From the NCBI GenBank assembly GCA_922989275.2, contig OV277864.1, positions 46,003,550 to 46,067,549 on the forward strand: a stretch of 64,000 nucleotides of DNA, given 5' to 3'. The position numbers and the translations under genes were made by a program. Each line of letters starts with the position of its first letter. Position 1 is the stretch's first letter. Source of the DNA: Gari tellinella (taxonomy: Eukaryota; Mollusca; Bivalvia; Cardiida; Psammobiidae). Below are positions 21,130-32,669 of the stretch, one piece after another. The notes beneath the pieces are model-generated. The model did no database searches and had not been told where the DNA came from. It saw nothing but the letters and a program-made list of their open reading frames with translations.

Positions 21130-22170
21130 ATACTCGAAAGTATGAACTAAGCATCTTAGCTGCATTCAAATCGTTTTCAATTACCAGTGACAATGTGCTT
21201 TGTCAGGAATGATTGAAAGGACGGGGGCAAAATACTAGTACCGGTATGTAAATAAGCTTAGTCATATGTTTTACTAAGACAATTATTGCCTTGTATTGGT
21301 TTGTGCTATAACATCATCTCCCGATAAAATATGATTTTATTATCAATAGTCATGCACAGAATAATGAGAAATCTAATAAAACCGCAAACCATTGTTCGTT
21401 ATTATATTGGCCAATCGAATGTCTCAATAACTGTTTATAGCCACTAATCACCGGTATTCTACATACCTCTAGATCAATCGGTCAATTTTTGTCAAATGCC
21501 AATTCCACCATCCCATGCTCAAAGATTTAAGGCTCGGAACGTCAATTAACGAGAATGGCATATCACTCTATATAGAAAAGCTGCCGATAGTTGTTTGCTC
21601 TCATTAGGGACGTCGAATCTTAAAATTGCATTCACCACACACAACCTCATCACACAGTAACTCACAACATACAAAGTAATGGTGGTGGATTCCAATTACA
21701 AGGCCAATTTCATAGTCAATTCTGCTGTGTATCTTCGCCGTAGCCCGTTCACTAACATGTATTGATTGATTAGTTTAACAGGAGGTTTGAATCCAATTAT
21801 AAAGTCTAGACTAATATATATATAACAGTTGTTGTTCATAAACTAATAAACGTTGAACAGGGTTTCCCTCTGGAAATATACAATGCAGTTAACGCCTCGA
21901 TTTAAATCATTGAACAAACACAAAAGGAACAGGTTATGTACAAGTACATGTCTTTAAAAATATCCTTCTAAATCACGGTCTATAGCAAAATTGTTATCAA
22001 ATCTTGTTTGTTTTATTGGTTTTGGTTTCAAGTGTATTTTAAATACGATAATAAACAGAAACGTACACACAGCAAACAGTGCAAAAATCAGTGCTAATCA
22101 TGACTAGGTGACGAGCCTTTCTTAACCGTATCAGGTCTACAAACTCCAACCAAACCTAGTTGAGTTAAAG
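21130..22170. other. No gene recognised
   Basis: Diverged single-copy sequence of unit 1, partly alignable to about 39.5-40.5 kb (AAATAAGCTTAnTCATATG at 21250/39615; GATTCCAATTA-AAnGC at 21690/40192; AGTCTAGACTAATATATA at 21805/40288). Confidence 0.55.
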
Positions 22171-22184
22171 CTATCTCCTTTATA

Positions 22185-23302
22185 CCCCCATTCCACGAGA
22201 CGGCGATCTATGGCGCTCTGACAGAGCGCCGCAGGTCGCCATGCAGAGCGCCGAGGTCGCCAGGAGCGCTACCTGAGCGCGAATGGGTCGCTATCTGATC
22301 TCCATGATCGCCAATGAGGCCGTCGGCTTACTTCCGTGCACACAGATCCGTGGCGCTCCGGCCAGAACGCCATCAGATCGCTAATTGATCGCCTAAGTCG
22401 CAATCGGAGCGCTACTTGATCGCTAAGATCGTAACTAGAGCGCTATCGAATCACCTTAGAGCGCCACCATCATCCAACAAAGCAACTCAGTAGATACTGT
22501 GCGCTCCGTGGCGATCTGATAGCGAGCCTCTGCATTTTAAAATACCCGATAGTATTTTCTATCAATATATCCAAATTGCATGATGTAACTTGACGTCTCA
22601 TCCGGATCCAAACTGTTATACACCCATACAATGATGATACCGAAAAGTGTGTTAATATAATGGCATTTAACATTGATTTGTATGTGCGTTAGAACAATTG
22701 TAGTTACTATTAAGTGAAAAAACACAGATTTCTATAGTGACTTGTGGCAGTACGAACGTAATGCAGAAAGCTCTTATAGGAATCGTCTGCATTACTATGT
22801 TACTGCATTGGGTGGGCACAAGTCAAAATGTATGGCTATTTGCCTAAATATCTGCTAGCGAATTTAAAACGAATGAGCGCGGCAGAGCGCCACGGGTCTT
22901 CATAGGATATCTCCCTAATCAGATCAAGCAGAGCGCTAACAGAGCGGTAATGGATCTCCATTGGTCGCCGACATCGCTATCGGATCTTATTTGAGCGCCA
23001 TAGGTCGCAGTGGTCGCCATCGGAGCGCCAATAGAGCGCAATAGATCGCATTTTAGTCGCCTTTGAGCGCCAACGGAGCGCAATCTGATCAAACAAGAGC
23101 GCAACATTTTTATGAATTGGGTGGCGACCAATGACCATGAAGTCGCTATCGGATCTTACAGATCGCTAACGGATCGCCATCGGAGCGTAATCTGAACGCA
23201 GTCGGATCGTAAATGCCGTTAGATAACCTCATCCTGAGGCGACCTATGGCGCTCTGTCGGAGCGCGGAGGTCGCCATCGAGCGCCGTCTCGTGGAATGGG
23301 GG
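22185..23302. mobile_element. 1.1-kb inverted-repeat element with GATCGC/GAGCGC arrays
   Basis: Bounded by TATA (22181-22184, 23303-23306). Terminal repeats start CCCCCATTCCACGAGACGGC at the left and are mirrored at the right (CGCCGTCTCGTGGAATGGGG). Similarity continues inward for about 60 bases (TGGCGCTCTGNCNGAGCGC). Inside each end are dozens of 8-12-base units of the form GATCGCTA or GAGCGCCA (22195-22520 and 22880-23290). The centre holds half of a core A arm (TCATCCGGATCCAAACTG) and a core C-like hairpin (22748-22812). Unit 2 lacks the element at the matching place (about 40.8 kb). No coding frame of note. Confidence 0.78.
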
Positions 23303-24271
23303 TATAAGCTTGAGTATTCAATTGTTCTTCAACATACATCTCTGTCACAGGCTACGACTCAAAATACTTCTTGGCATAACTTATCTTGTACAGTTTATAA
23401 GCAATACAACAATACGATAAAAATAAGAAGTTATTCTTCATGTAAAGTATATCAAATATTAAAGTTTTCTGTCGAAAATGAATAAAATATTACAGACAAA
23501 TCTTAGAACTACGTATTTCGTGTAATTTGATGTATTTCATATATTTATCGCTAGCAAACACGGAACTCAAATATTTTGCTAATGTAAGTCATTTGATTGT
23601 CTTTGTAAATGTGTTTCTGGTACATTTTATTGTAGACGAAGCTGAAGAGACTGAAATGCCCTATTTTTTAAGAATTTACGCCAAATTTAGTACCTTGCCT
23701 TCGACGAAGGTGAATGTGTGAGCCGGAACTGAGAGAAAATAGAGTTAAAGTCAAGCTCAAATATCATCACGCTTTTAAAGTAATCGTAAATATATTGAAA
23801 GGGGACATTTTCTACATTAAATTGTATTGCTTTTAATGTACATATAATCGTAAACATAATTGAAATTGGACAATAGTACATTCAATTACATTGTGACTCC
23901 TTTTAATATCGCTCATGTAATATAAACGAAAACTAACATACAGACGATTTGACGGTATATTATGATGTTATTTGCATACAGTTGTGGGCGGATTAAATCA
24001 CTGTAACAACATTCTAACATGTAGTCGGAATGTGCAAACCTCCTTCAGTTACAGAAACTTTAATGGACAATGCCATGTTCCAATTATGTTTAGTTTAGGG
24101 GTTGATTTTAACAGTGTACTACAAAATAACAAACAGGTTTACAAGGTGTTCTTGTATATTACAGATGTACCCTAGACACGTACACAATTTATATAACGAA
24201 TGTGTTCATTAAACAATAAAACACAATCAAGCATTGTCGACAACCAACACTTTTCTCAGAAATCAACAAAA

Positions 24272-24418
24272 ATGCCTGATATTGATCGGCAGAAGGGATT
24301 ATTGAGGCGCGTGCTGTGGAAATGTTTATTATCTGACAAAAGTGCTAATGCAATGTTCGAGTGTGTGAGAGAATTCGATATCAAATTACCTGAATATCTG
24401 TCAAATCAGACAATGTGA
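24272..24418 (+). CDS. Exon-like block, copy 1 (unrecognised protein)
   Basis: An ATG in AAAATGCCTGATATTG opens 48 codons starting MPDIDRQKGLLRRVLWKCLL and ending at TGA. The same block lies at 42233. Over the first 120 or so bases only about one base differs, far closer than the 75-85% typical of the surrounding duplicated sequence. The near-identity continues past the stop to about 24470, and an indel of 4 bases after codon 40 puts the two copies in different frames. A good 5' splice site, TGTGAGTATGT, follows at about 24440 in this copy but is CAGTATGT in copy 2. The basic and hydrophobic make-up does not match a family I know. It could be a first exon, a conserved non-coding element or a recently converted patch. 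Confidence 0.3.
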   Translation: MPDIDRQKGLLRRVLWKCLLSDKSANAMFECVREFDIKLPEYLSNQTM

Positions 24419-24514
24419 TGAAACGATAATCTTGTTTCTTTTGTGAGTATGTGACGCTTACTAGAATGTTTATCATACGAGAAAGTATTCACTGTTATAA
24501 TGCCGTATACTAGT

Positions 24515-24715
24515 GGAGCATACGCTATTCTTTCCCGGGTTAAAAACGGAACTTAACGCAAACATAATTCAACAATGGGTAGAAAACGAGAGATATTTAC
24601 AATTTTGAAGATTTCTTTTTCTCTAAGTTGCAAACAATTGTGAGCATGATCAGGCTCCACACACGTTTTAATTGGCATCTTTTGTTAAGAATAAATGCTT
24701 GTAACGACAACGAAA
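24515..24715 (+). mobile_element. Old M1 remnant, shared with unit 2
   Basis: ACGCTATTCTTTCCCGGGTT, ACGCAAACATAATTCAACAA, TTGTGAGCATGATCAGGCTC, then AAGAATAAATGCTTGTAA. The matching piece is at 42655-42870 in unit 2, so it predates the large duplication. Confidence 0.6.
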
Positions 24716-25221
24716 AATGTTTCACAATCGTTATCGTTCGCCTAAATACATAGTTTTGGCTGAGGTTATCTTAATCTTAATAAGAGTAAATGTTAAACAA
24801 TGTTGGATTCTGATCAGCCACATAATACATCGACGTCAGATCAGCCTACTATCTGATGGACAATGTCAGTGAAACGTATCGCTTTTGGCAGTCAAAGAGT
24901 TATGACAATTATCATACAATGGAGAAGTTTTTATTTATTTCCGTTTACACGGCTTTAAACTTTCTCTGAATTTATATGTATCATATTGGCAGTGTAGAAA
25001 CTGCTAAAATTGTTGTATATTCTTTTGTAGACGTTAAACACTAAATGGGTAAGACGATCATGCCGTCAACGATATAGTGCCAGTGATTCAAGGAAGCATT
25101 TTCATCAAACAGTTTTGATACTTAACTAGCAGGAAATATACATTTAGCCATCATTCATGAGACTGAAAGCACTTACAAAATAATGGTATTGATTTGACAA
25201 AATAGAAAGAGAACGGCTTAA

Positions 25222-26257
25222 CCCCATTTCATGCCATGACGTCAACGTCTCAATTCAATTGCCGTCTGCTTTTATTTCTCTTTAATTCAAAATTTAGGTA
25301 AAGAAAAAGTGTACATTTTGGTGAACAACAGTTGGCTCCATGGCCATGTTAAATGTACCCCACCCACTTTCTCTTATTTTGTCCTTTTCAAACAGCCCGC
25401 TTCAATAAAATCTATTTTAAATGAAAACGAATATGATAAATTGGTTTTGTGTTATTTATTTCCTATCTATGGTAGTATTTCTTCATACAAAAACTAATTT
25501 AGGAAAACACAGGCACCAGATGTGAAATTTATAAAGCTCTAAATATCATCGATATGGTACGTTTTTGTAAATTTTGTAAGGGGAGATAACTATTTTTACT
25601 TTAATAACTCAAAATATTCAACACTGACCTTTCAATTTCTTTTCATATTTTGAACTGCCTTAGCATTGGCTTTCATTTGGTAAAATATAAGAAAAAGTTT
25701 AATACTAGAACTATTTCATTTTCAAACTTTTTTCCTTTTTTTTTCATAAAATAAAAAATCTAATAAAATCATGCCCGATAAAAAGCATATTTTTGATATT
25801 CGAGGATCCATATTGTTCAAACCTAGTGCCTGTTTTGTCTAAATTTGGTTTCTATATGTGAAAATACTACCATAGACATGAAATAAATAATGAAAACCCA
25901 AATTACCATCTTTGTTTTGTTTTGAAATAGATTTTACTGAAGCTTGTACTCTGAATGGGTAAAATTGGAGAACAAAAGTCCAACTTTGACATACCTTTTT
26001 CAAATCGCTGTAGCTAACAAAAAAGGACACCACCATATATATATATATTTTTTTCCATTTTTTTATTCATCATAAATAGCTCTTCCAAAAAAACAATGAT
26101 AGAAAAAAAGTTTGATACTTTGAAAAAATCGCTTATGGGTTTAATACACCCTTATGAATTATTAAGTTTCAATTTGAACCTATATTAGACGGCGCGTCAC
26201 GCAATTAACCCAAACTGTGTCAGTTAAAAGTGTACGCGAGGTAAGACAGTGACGGGG
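25222..26257 (+). mobile_element. M2 MITE split by an 850-bp inverted-repeat insertion
   Basis: TTAA at 25218-25221 and 26258-26261. Left end CCCCATTTCATGCCATGACG with TGACGTCA; right end CGAGGTAAGACAGTGACGGG. Its paralogue in unit 2 (44441-44644) is only 204 bp. The difference is an extra block from about 25303 to 26155. Confidence 0.7.
25380..26036. repeat. Head-to-head diverged repeat pair with related frames
   Basis: Sequence from about 25380 to 25600 reappears in reverse at about 25830-26035 with roughly 70% similarity (CTTCAATAAAATCTATTTTA against the mirror of TGAAATAGATTTTACTGAAG). The plus frame (IKSILNENEYDKLVLCYLFP) and the minus frame of the other arm (VKSISKQNKDGNLGFHYLFH) encode related peptides that continue to YGSIxxYxN. 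It includes GGGGAGATAACT, a motif I associate with molluscan repeats. Probably two copies of a transposon segment. An (AT)n run follows at 26034-26048. Confidence 0.6.
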
Positions 26258-26885
26258 TTAAATCGTTTACAGCCAAATGAGATAATTTTGTAAGCTTAAA
26301 TACAACGGATATATACTTTTTTTCCAAAGCTATATTTAAGTCAAAATGATTGAAAAAATAACAAAATACAATATGCCTCCTGATCAGAGGTCGCGTAACA
26401 CGCCAGCAGCTTAAATAATATTAAGAGAAATATTTGGTGTCGCTTATAAAATGTTTCACTGTAAGAAAATGTTTCCATTATTTCGGCCTGAGGTTTGTCT
26501 GAATAGCAGTGTACTCTATTGTAATTAGGTCGCCTCGCTGTTGGCGAGACACCTTAACGTCTGTAGTATTTGAAGAAGAAAGTGCTGAAATTACTAAGTA
26601 GACACACTCTATTGTCACAACTTAAATGTTAATTCATCCGAGACAGTCGCACACTCAAAGGATAGGAAAATAAACAAAACAAAATCTCCAGTTTTTTTGT
26701 GCGCACGAACGGTAGGAACAGGGGAGAAAACTTTAGTAATTTTCTCACAATCCATATGAGCTTACGCAAATCATTACCTTGCAAACAGTGTAAAGCTAAA
26801 TCAGACGACGAGAAATAGGACGAAATATTAATTCATAAAAATGTCAAAATGTCTAACTTCTTGTCATTTTCTGAGTTTGATTGCA

Positions 26886-27194
26886 TTATGTCTGTATTTG
26901 TTGTTTTTTCGACCTAAAAATGATAACACTTATACGCTGTAGCATCTGGCCTACCAGCAATTCGAGACTGATCCCAAACCCATCAAAAAGGTTAAATAAT
27001 CTTGGGACCGGTAGAGCTCTCGCTGTAAAACGACGAATGAGGAAAGAAGTCATAATGTTATGAGTCAACATTATGGCTATTATAGCCTCAAAAACCAGAT
27101 AGATAATTATTAATGCAGGAAAAGGTCGATGAGAGTTGGCGTTAATATGAAAGCAGGTTCTTGGTAGACAATCCGGTAACTGCATGTAACACAT
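26886..27194 (-). other. Conserved minus-strand frame, unit 1 copy
   Basis: The middle of this 102-codon frame (PALIIIYLVFEAIIAIMLTH, then NIMTSFLIRRF) corresponds to AALIIIYVFSEVVIAIMLSQ and NIMASFLIRHF in unit 2 (46134-46436). Both hydrophobic character and frame are kept. The DNA contains a short palindrome (AACATTATGGC type). This could be a transmembrane-coding exon, or simply conserved repeat sequence; I do not recognise it. Confidence 0.25.
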
Positions 27195-27776
27195 TAGCTA
27201 TTACTTTGAATCTTATTTAATAGTTATAAGCCTCTAACAGACAGTTAAACTGATTCGGATAATTTATTTTTGATATTGGTCATCAGCGTCACTTACTCAT
27301 TAATATTTATTACCATAAGTGATTTCCTATATTAAATCATCATTACCATTATAATCACCATCATCGATATCATCATAATCGCTACATAGCCAACTGGAGA
27401 CGCATTAGTAAATATAGGAATTCGTTGAATACAGTTGAATAGGCATGATTCAAACACTTTGAAATAAAAAAAGTTTGTTCCTGTCATGTAAGTCTGAGCG
27501 AAGTTTGATGGTATGTTTTTGCAGTAACAAATGTCAATTATCATTATCCGTGATTTGTGAAATAAGCAATCGAAATATAATACGACAGAAACTGTAAAAG
27601 TCCCTTAAATTGGGACAGCCTGTATAACATATGTAAGTTTGATACAATTTGAACAAATTGCATTTATCACACGTCAGTATTGTGTCAAAAGGTTCACACT
27701 TTATGACAAACATGGCGGATTCTGATTAAAAAGTTACCGTAATGGCAGCCTGATCAGGGTTTACCCTGTGTGATAA

Positions 27777-27932
27777 GACCTGGGTCCATGATTAAAAAGC
27801 GTTTGGGTTTTGTCTTAAACCATTCTCAAGCTTTAGATTGGTCAAATGTGAGCATAGGCTCAAATCTGACCAATCAAATGCTTGAGAACGAACTCAGACT
27901 CAACTAAAATGCTTTACAAGCGCTGGGCCTGT
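27777..27932. mobile_element. Inverted-repeat MITE (CTCAAGC-TTGGTCAAAT family)
   Basis: Arms AGCGTTTGGGTT, CATTCTCAAGC and GATTGGTCAAATGTGAGC mirror GGCTCAAATCTGACCAATCA, GCTTGAGAA, and AGACTCAAC. A second copy is at 33557-33722, with partial copies at about 30545-30600 and 45995-46060. No coding. Confidence 0.7.
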
Positions 27933-28149
27933 CTGTCTCATTACTTTGGATCATAACTGAATTGGCTTGACCGTCATTACCGTATAGCATGTGTCGCAGT
28001 AAAACACCTATTGTGCTCAAACAATTATTTCTAATAAAAAAAATATTGGTTCCATATCAAACATTGGGCCACCCGCCGCCTGGTCTGGTTCCAAACTCTT
28101 TGCAACTCAGGTAAAAATAAGTCATCGAACATTTTTGAACTATTGTTAA

Positions 28150-29480
28150 GTCAATAACACTTATGTGTGGAAATAATAGCAGAACATCTCCTATAATGCT
28201 GAGATGTTGGGACTCACATGGTCATTGAAATTTGTCCACGAGTGCTGTCAGTTCAAATCAGTATTCAGCGCAAAAATGGTGTCTTAAATGAAAACATTAA
28301 ACTGTCTGGAAGTATGCCCTTTCGTGCCTAAGTATAACTTGACACATTAAATTCCTTCATAAAAATACAAAAGGTGAAATAAAAAAACTCGTTCTAAGAT
28401 GGCTTGCAACAATGTGAAAATAGAAAATATTCAATTGTCTTTAAAATACAGGTATGGGAATATAATTGCACAAATACACGAACAATAACTCCGTATAAAC
28501 TATTCTGTTAAATATCCATTGAGACGACAATTACATGACGTGTATGTCTTCAAGCCATTTCAGGAACGTATCTACTATGAGTTGTCTTTCGAAAATGGGA
28601 AAACATACATTTAGTGACACCTACGAATCTGTTTATTTAATCATTTTTTCCAAAGAAAACATGATATTCATTCAATGGATATAACTGACTGAATTTTTCA
28701 TCAATTTTGTCTTGCAGTAGGGACTTTGTATTATTCCTCTCGAACTACATATATTATCGTCTTATGGTATAGTTGCTTATAGCCAAGCTCCAAATTGCTG
28801 TCATGATTTCTTGCTTCTTTAGTCCTTTACCTTTCCGTTATTTTCAATTCTAAATTTCCATAATATGCAAAAGAAACCATCCATTTAGCTCTTCCAATGC
28901 CGTTGTAATTACGAGCGATGTACAGTCAAACGAATATTAAACATTCATTCGAAAACATTAAATTGCCAGACGTTTATTTTATGCAGTGCAAAAGTAGAGC
29001 AGAAAGCTCACCAATATATTTGTTTTGCTTTTGTCCTGCATTTAGGAGTAACAGTGTTTTGTCAAAGTATGAAAACTTAACACAAGCGTGGTGGTAGATC
29101 GATAATCAAGATTCTGATAATGCCTCACAATACAGATTAGAGATTTTATATTCGTTGGCGAAAACAGTTATCCTAATATGTGAGGTATCCGTGCATACAT
29201 GTTTTAACCTTATGAGCCAAAGTAAAGGGACAGACAGGATGCTTTAAAACAAGATCTGGACTCACAATTCCTTGTTCTTATCAGATTTGGCATTGCCGTA
29301 ACGCTACTTATTATTGATATTATGAAGCATGTTAATTGAAATATTTCCGGTAACATATGCCCACTCTCAAGATTATATGAACATGTATATGCGAGATGGC
29401 GCCCAAATTGTGGCCAACATGCTTAAAACGAATTAGTCTAAAATCAGCATTCATCGACTCTTAATCTTAACTGATTTGAC
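28150..29480. other. Duplicated non-coding segment (unit 1 side)
   Basis: Closely matches 47.8-48.75 kb in unit 2 over ACTCACATGGTCATTGAAAT, CATTTCAATTCTAAATTTCC-like and GATGTACAGTCAAACGAATA anchors, and a core C-like hairpin (28984-29045, GCAAAAGTAGAGCAGAAAGC). No reading frame survives in both copies. Confidence 0.55.
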
Positions 29481-29500
29481 CTCACCATAATGATACTTAA

Positions 29501-29706
29501 CCCTTAGCCTGCCACTCACGACTATAGCTCCATATGCAAACAGCTTAGATCCGGATGAGACGCCGAGTAACTCGGCGTCTCATCCGGATCCAAGCTGTTT
29601 GACACTCGGACAACATTTTCAGCAATTTTGAGCAACTTTGAAGCACTTTGAAACTTGAAGCAGACGAGAAATATAGCAGACGACAATTTATTTGGCGGGC
29701 TAAGGG
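29501..29706 (+). mobile_element. Intact M2 MITE with perfect core A (reference copy)
   Basis: TTAA at 29497-29500 and 29707-29710. Ends CCCTTAGCCTGCCACTC and GGCGGGCTAAGGG. Hairpin at 29537-29602: AGCTTAGATCCGGATGAGAC and GCCGAGTAACTCGGC, a near-perfect stem of about 32 bp. After it come GCAGACGAGAAATATAGCAG and the right end. 206 bp. Confidence 0.9.
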
Positions 29707-30106
29707 TTAATCTATACGAAATCATCAATAACGATGAATAATGATTATTCACATATTATATGGAAGAACATAACAATAGTTCTACTGATAATTTAGAATC
29801 CGAAACGGTTTATCGACATGTCGATGACGGCATTCCGGACCGGCTGTATGCCACTATATCCGAACTGCCCATATATATATTGTTAAATAGTTGTTACTGG
29901 TTTAGGTGCAATACGTCTAAACATTCATCTAGACAAAGTGTCTGGGATTCAGACATAAATAGCTTCTAAATATTGACATATGCTGACTTTTCATTGCTTC
30001 CATTATTATAGGCATGCTATCTACAAACATAATATTTATACAAGTAGACGATGGTCTGTTTTATTTCATGCTATAAACGTGTCGTAATTTATAGTTATGC
30101 TATTAA

Positions 30107-30294
30107 CCCTTATCCGACCAATCGTTATTTGACAACAGTTTGGTTTGGACCAAAATCAAACGCCGCGTCTGGAACTGGTTTTAGCTGCCGTTAATTAATG
30201 AATGTATAAATCTTAATTCGATATTTATTTTGCTGATGACAATTTCAAAGCAATTTCAAAGCCGAAACTATTACGACAGGTTGCATATTAAGGG
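30107..30294 (+). mobile_element. M2 MITE, eroded
   Basis: TTAA at 30103-30106, left end CCCTTATCCGACC, single hairpin arm (GACCAAAATCAAACGCCGCG, then TCTGGAACTGGTT), right end TATTAAGGGTT. The right target site is mutated. Confidence 0.65.
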
Positions 30295-30767
30295 TTGCCC
30301 GATATCTAATCCTATAAATAGCTAGCTGTTTTCATTTCTCTTACATAGATTTAAGTATTTCAGCCAATGACACATCGACATTAGTGTTATACAATTTGGA
30401 CCCGGAAAAGACACCACAGTTCCCGTTGTGATAGCATGATCCAAACTATCTTAAAGGAATGTACATGTATATACAAATTAATGCAATGACGGGAAACAAG
30501 AATTATTACAAAATAGAACCTCTTCCCCAATGATAGTGATAAAGGACTGCTCAAATCTGACCAATAAAACTTCCTATTTCGACGATCTTCAACACGATTG
30601 AATCGCTTTATGAGTTTAGGTCTGCATTAAAGAGTAGCTGAATACGAATTGTCACTCATATAGTAAAGAGGTACCTTGTTGCCGGACGATGATAATGTAC
30701 ATAACTCACACAGTTTGAACATTTAACAAACGTTCACAACAGAACATATCTGTAACGATATGTAGCA

Positions 30768-30972
30768 ACCCTAGCGACGAGTATACTCGTCATTTACAAA
30801 CCTGTGATTATTACACTTGTCCTGTGCAAACTGTGTAGAACCTGATCAAAGGTCTACACTGTTTGTCAGTTTGAAATATATTGTTAAAACAAACCCTAAA
30901 CAATCAAATATGGACTAGACTTATTTTGAAATTGGAATTGTTCATTAAAAGTTTCAGGGGTGAATGAGTTAA
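30768..30972 (+). mobile_element. M4 MITE with degraded left end
   Basis: AACCCTAGCGACGAGTATAC, ACACTTGTCCTGTGCAAACT, core GAACCTGATCAAAGGTCTAC, ATCAAATATGGACTAGAC, and right end AGTTTCAGGGGTGAATGAG followed by TTAA. Confidence 0.65.
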
Positions 30973-30999
30973 AATATAATGTGTTATATCAGCGTCAGC

Positions 31000-31870
31000 T
31001 GTATCACTTCAAGACTAATGTATGATTAAAGGCGTTTGGTCTAGAGGCACTGGTATTTATTTTTAAATATATATATAGGCACGAGACCTACCTCTTAAAT
31101 ATATTAACATTCGTTCGATTCAGCAACTGGACAATTAATATCACTTGAAATGTCTAGACAAATAAAACCTAACATTTGTTTATACCCTAAAACACTAAAG
31201 TAGGAATAATTGTGTCTATTATTGTCACAAGACGTCTGTAAAGACCTATTAGACAATGTAATACATGCACCAGCACTTATGGTTCGTGATAAGAAGTGTT
31301 TGTCCCTTCCAATCGGAGCATAGGTTATTTCTGCGTCCGTCCGTCAGTAGTCCGTGGGTACGTATGTCGGTTTGACAATGATTATGTTATATTTGGTTAA
31401 AGTTTGATGATAGCTCAACATTTGCTGGTTTTGTACCTGTATTAACTCATGTATGTAATCGTGAAACGTCAAATAGATCAGTGTGTAATTTCAAATAAAA
31501 TTCAGTTCACGTGTGGCTATTGAGGGTTGTGTTATACACTTATTGCCTTTGAAAACCAGCGCAGATCCTGCTCAGAGGACAATCGTACTACTCATAGGTA
31601 TATTGTTTGTAAAAGAGGTGTAAACACATCGCTAGGGCTCACTCACATACATTTAGCAAAAGCTGTACGTGTTGTATCTATTGCTGATTATTGTTACCGT
31701 TAGTAACGTATATATACTATTTTAACATAGATAAGGTCCGAATTATGAATCAAAATACAAAGTACCCAGTTTGTATTAAAATGCTAAAGTGTTGTCTTGT
31801 ATAGCATATCACAAGATTATCAAACAATTTGGACATAATTGAAACTGCGGTTGAACTTAATCCATATATT
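31000..31870. other. Unit 1 single-copy sequence
   Basis: 31026-31250 aligns with 50720-50960 (GGCGTTTGGTnTAGAG, CAAATAAAACCTAACATTTG). 31320-31480 (CTGCGTCCGTCCGTCAGTAG, TTGGTTAAAGTTTGATGA) has the feel of a degenerate molluscan repeat leader similar to 14.38 kb. No gene found. Confidence 0.5.
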
Positions 31871-31875
31871 ATTAA

Positions 31876-32120
31876 CCCTTTCCCTTATAGAAGCGACTTT
31901 TAGCGCATTCATTTTATTCATCCGCCAAAGAAAATAGTTCCATTTTATACTGGAATGAATATGTACCATGAGAAATATTTTCTATATTCTAGCAGATAGT
32001 AACTTAAAGCAGGCTGAAAGTAAATCAGAATACGCCCTAGGGCGCATTCTGTTTTACTTTCAACCTGCTTTAAGTGACCACCTGTCTTTAATGTTATAAA
32101 CATGTTTATTGGGTAAAGGG
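31876..32120 (+). mobile_element. Intact M5 MITE (reference copy)
   Basis: TTAA at 31872-31875 and 32121-32124. Left end CCCTTTCCCTTATAGAAGCG, right end TTATTGGGTAAAGGG. The core B hairpin at 32003-32074 contains AAAGCAGGCTGAAAGTAAAT, GAATACGCCCTAGGGCGCAT and the mirror arm. 245 bp; piggyBac-like target and ends. Confidence 0.9.
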
Positions 32121-32548
32121 TTAATAATGCTATCACTTCCGTCGAACGGTTTCCAGCAATCCTAATTTCAAACCCATTCACTACTATTAGTTTAACCATT
32201 TTACTATTTAAATATGCATTTCTGTCCTTTTCTTCTTTATTATATGTTTACTTCTTCTACTATGACTATTAGCACGTTTACTTCCATCTATTTTACTTCA
32301 ACAGCAATAACTACTGTATTCGTACAAGTGTCTTTGCTATTACTATTACTACAAAAATTCAAAACTATTATTTATTACAGAAAAAGCAAGATATGACGAT
32401 GTTTTTAATATTTTCTTTTCTATATGTTCTACAAATGCTACTTCTTCCTACCTTAAACTGCCTTAACTGCTAGACTTTAGAAATTGGTTAGACATTCAAC
32501 AGTTGTCAACGTGATAAAAATCGATTACATGAAACTTCAACCGTTATT

Positions 32549-32665
32549 AATCCTTTCACTGCCAAACTCTATAACACTTATATAAATTATGCTAACAACT
32601 TTGGTACAGATTAAACGCCGCGTAACGCGGTGTCTGATCGAGAACCAAACTGATTCATACTCATA
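32549..32665 (+). mobile_element. M2 left half with core A
   Basis: End TCCTTTCACTGCCAAACTC and hairpin arms TTTGGTACAGATTAAACGCC and GCGGTGTCTGATCGAGAACC around GCGTAACGC. No right end was found nearby. Confidence 0.65.
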
Positions 32666-32669
32666 AACA

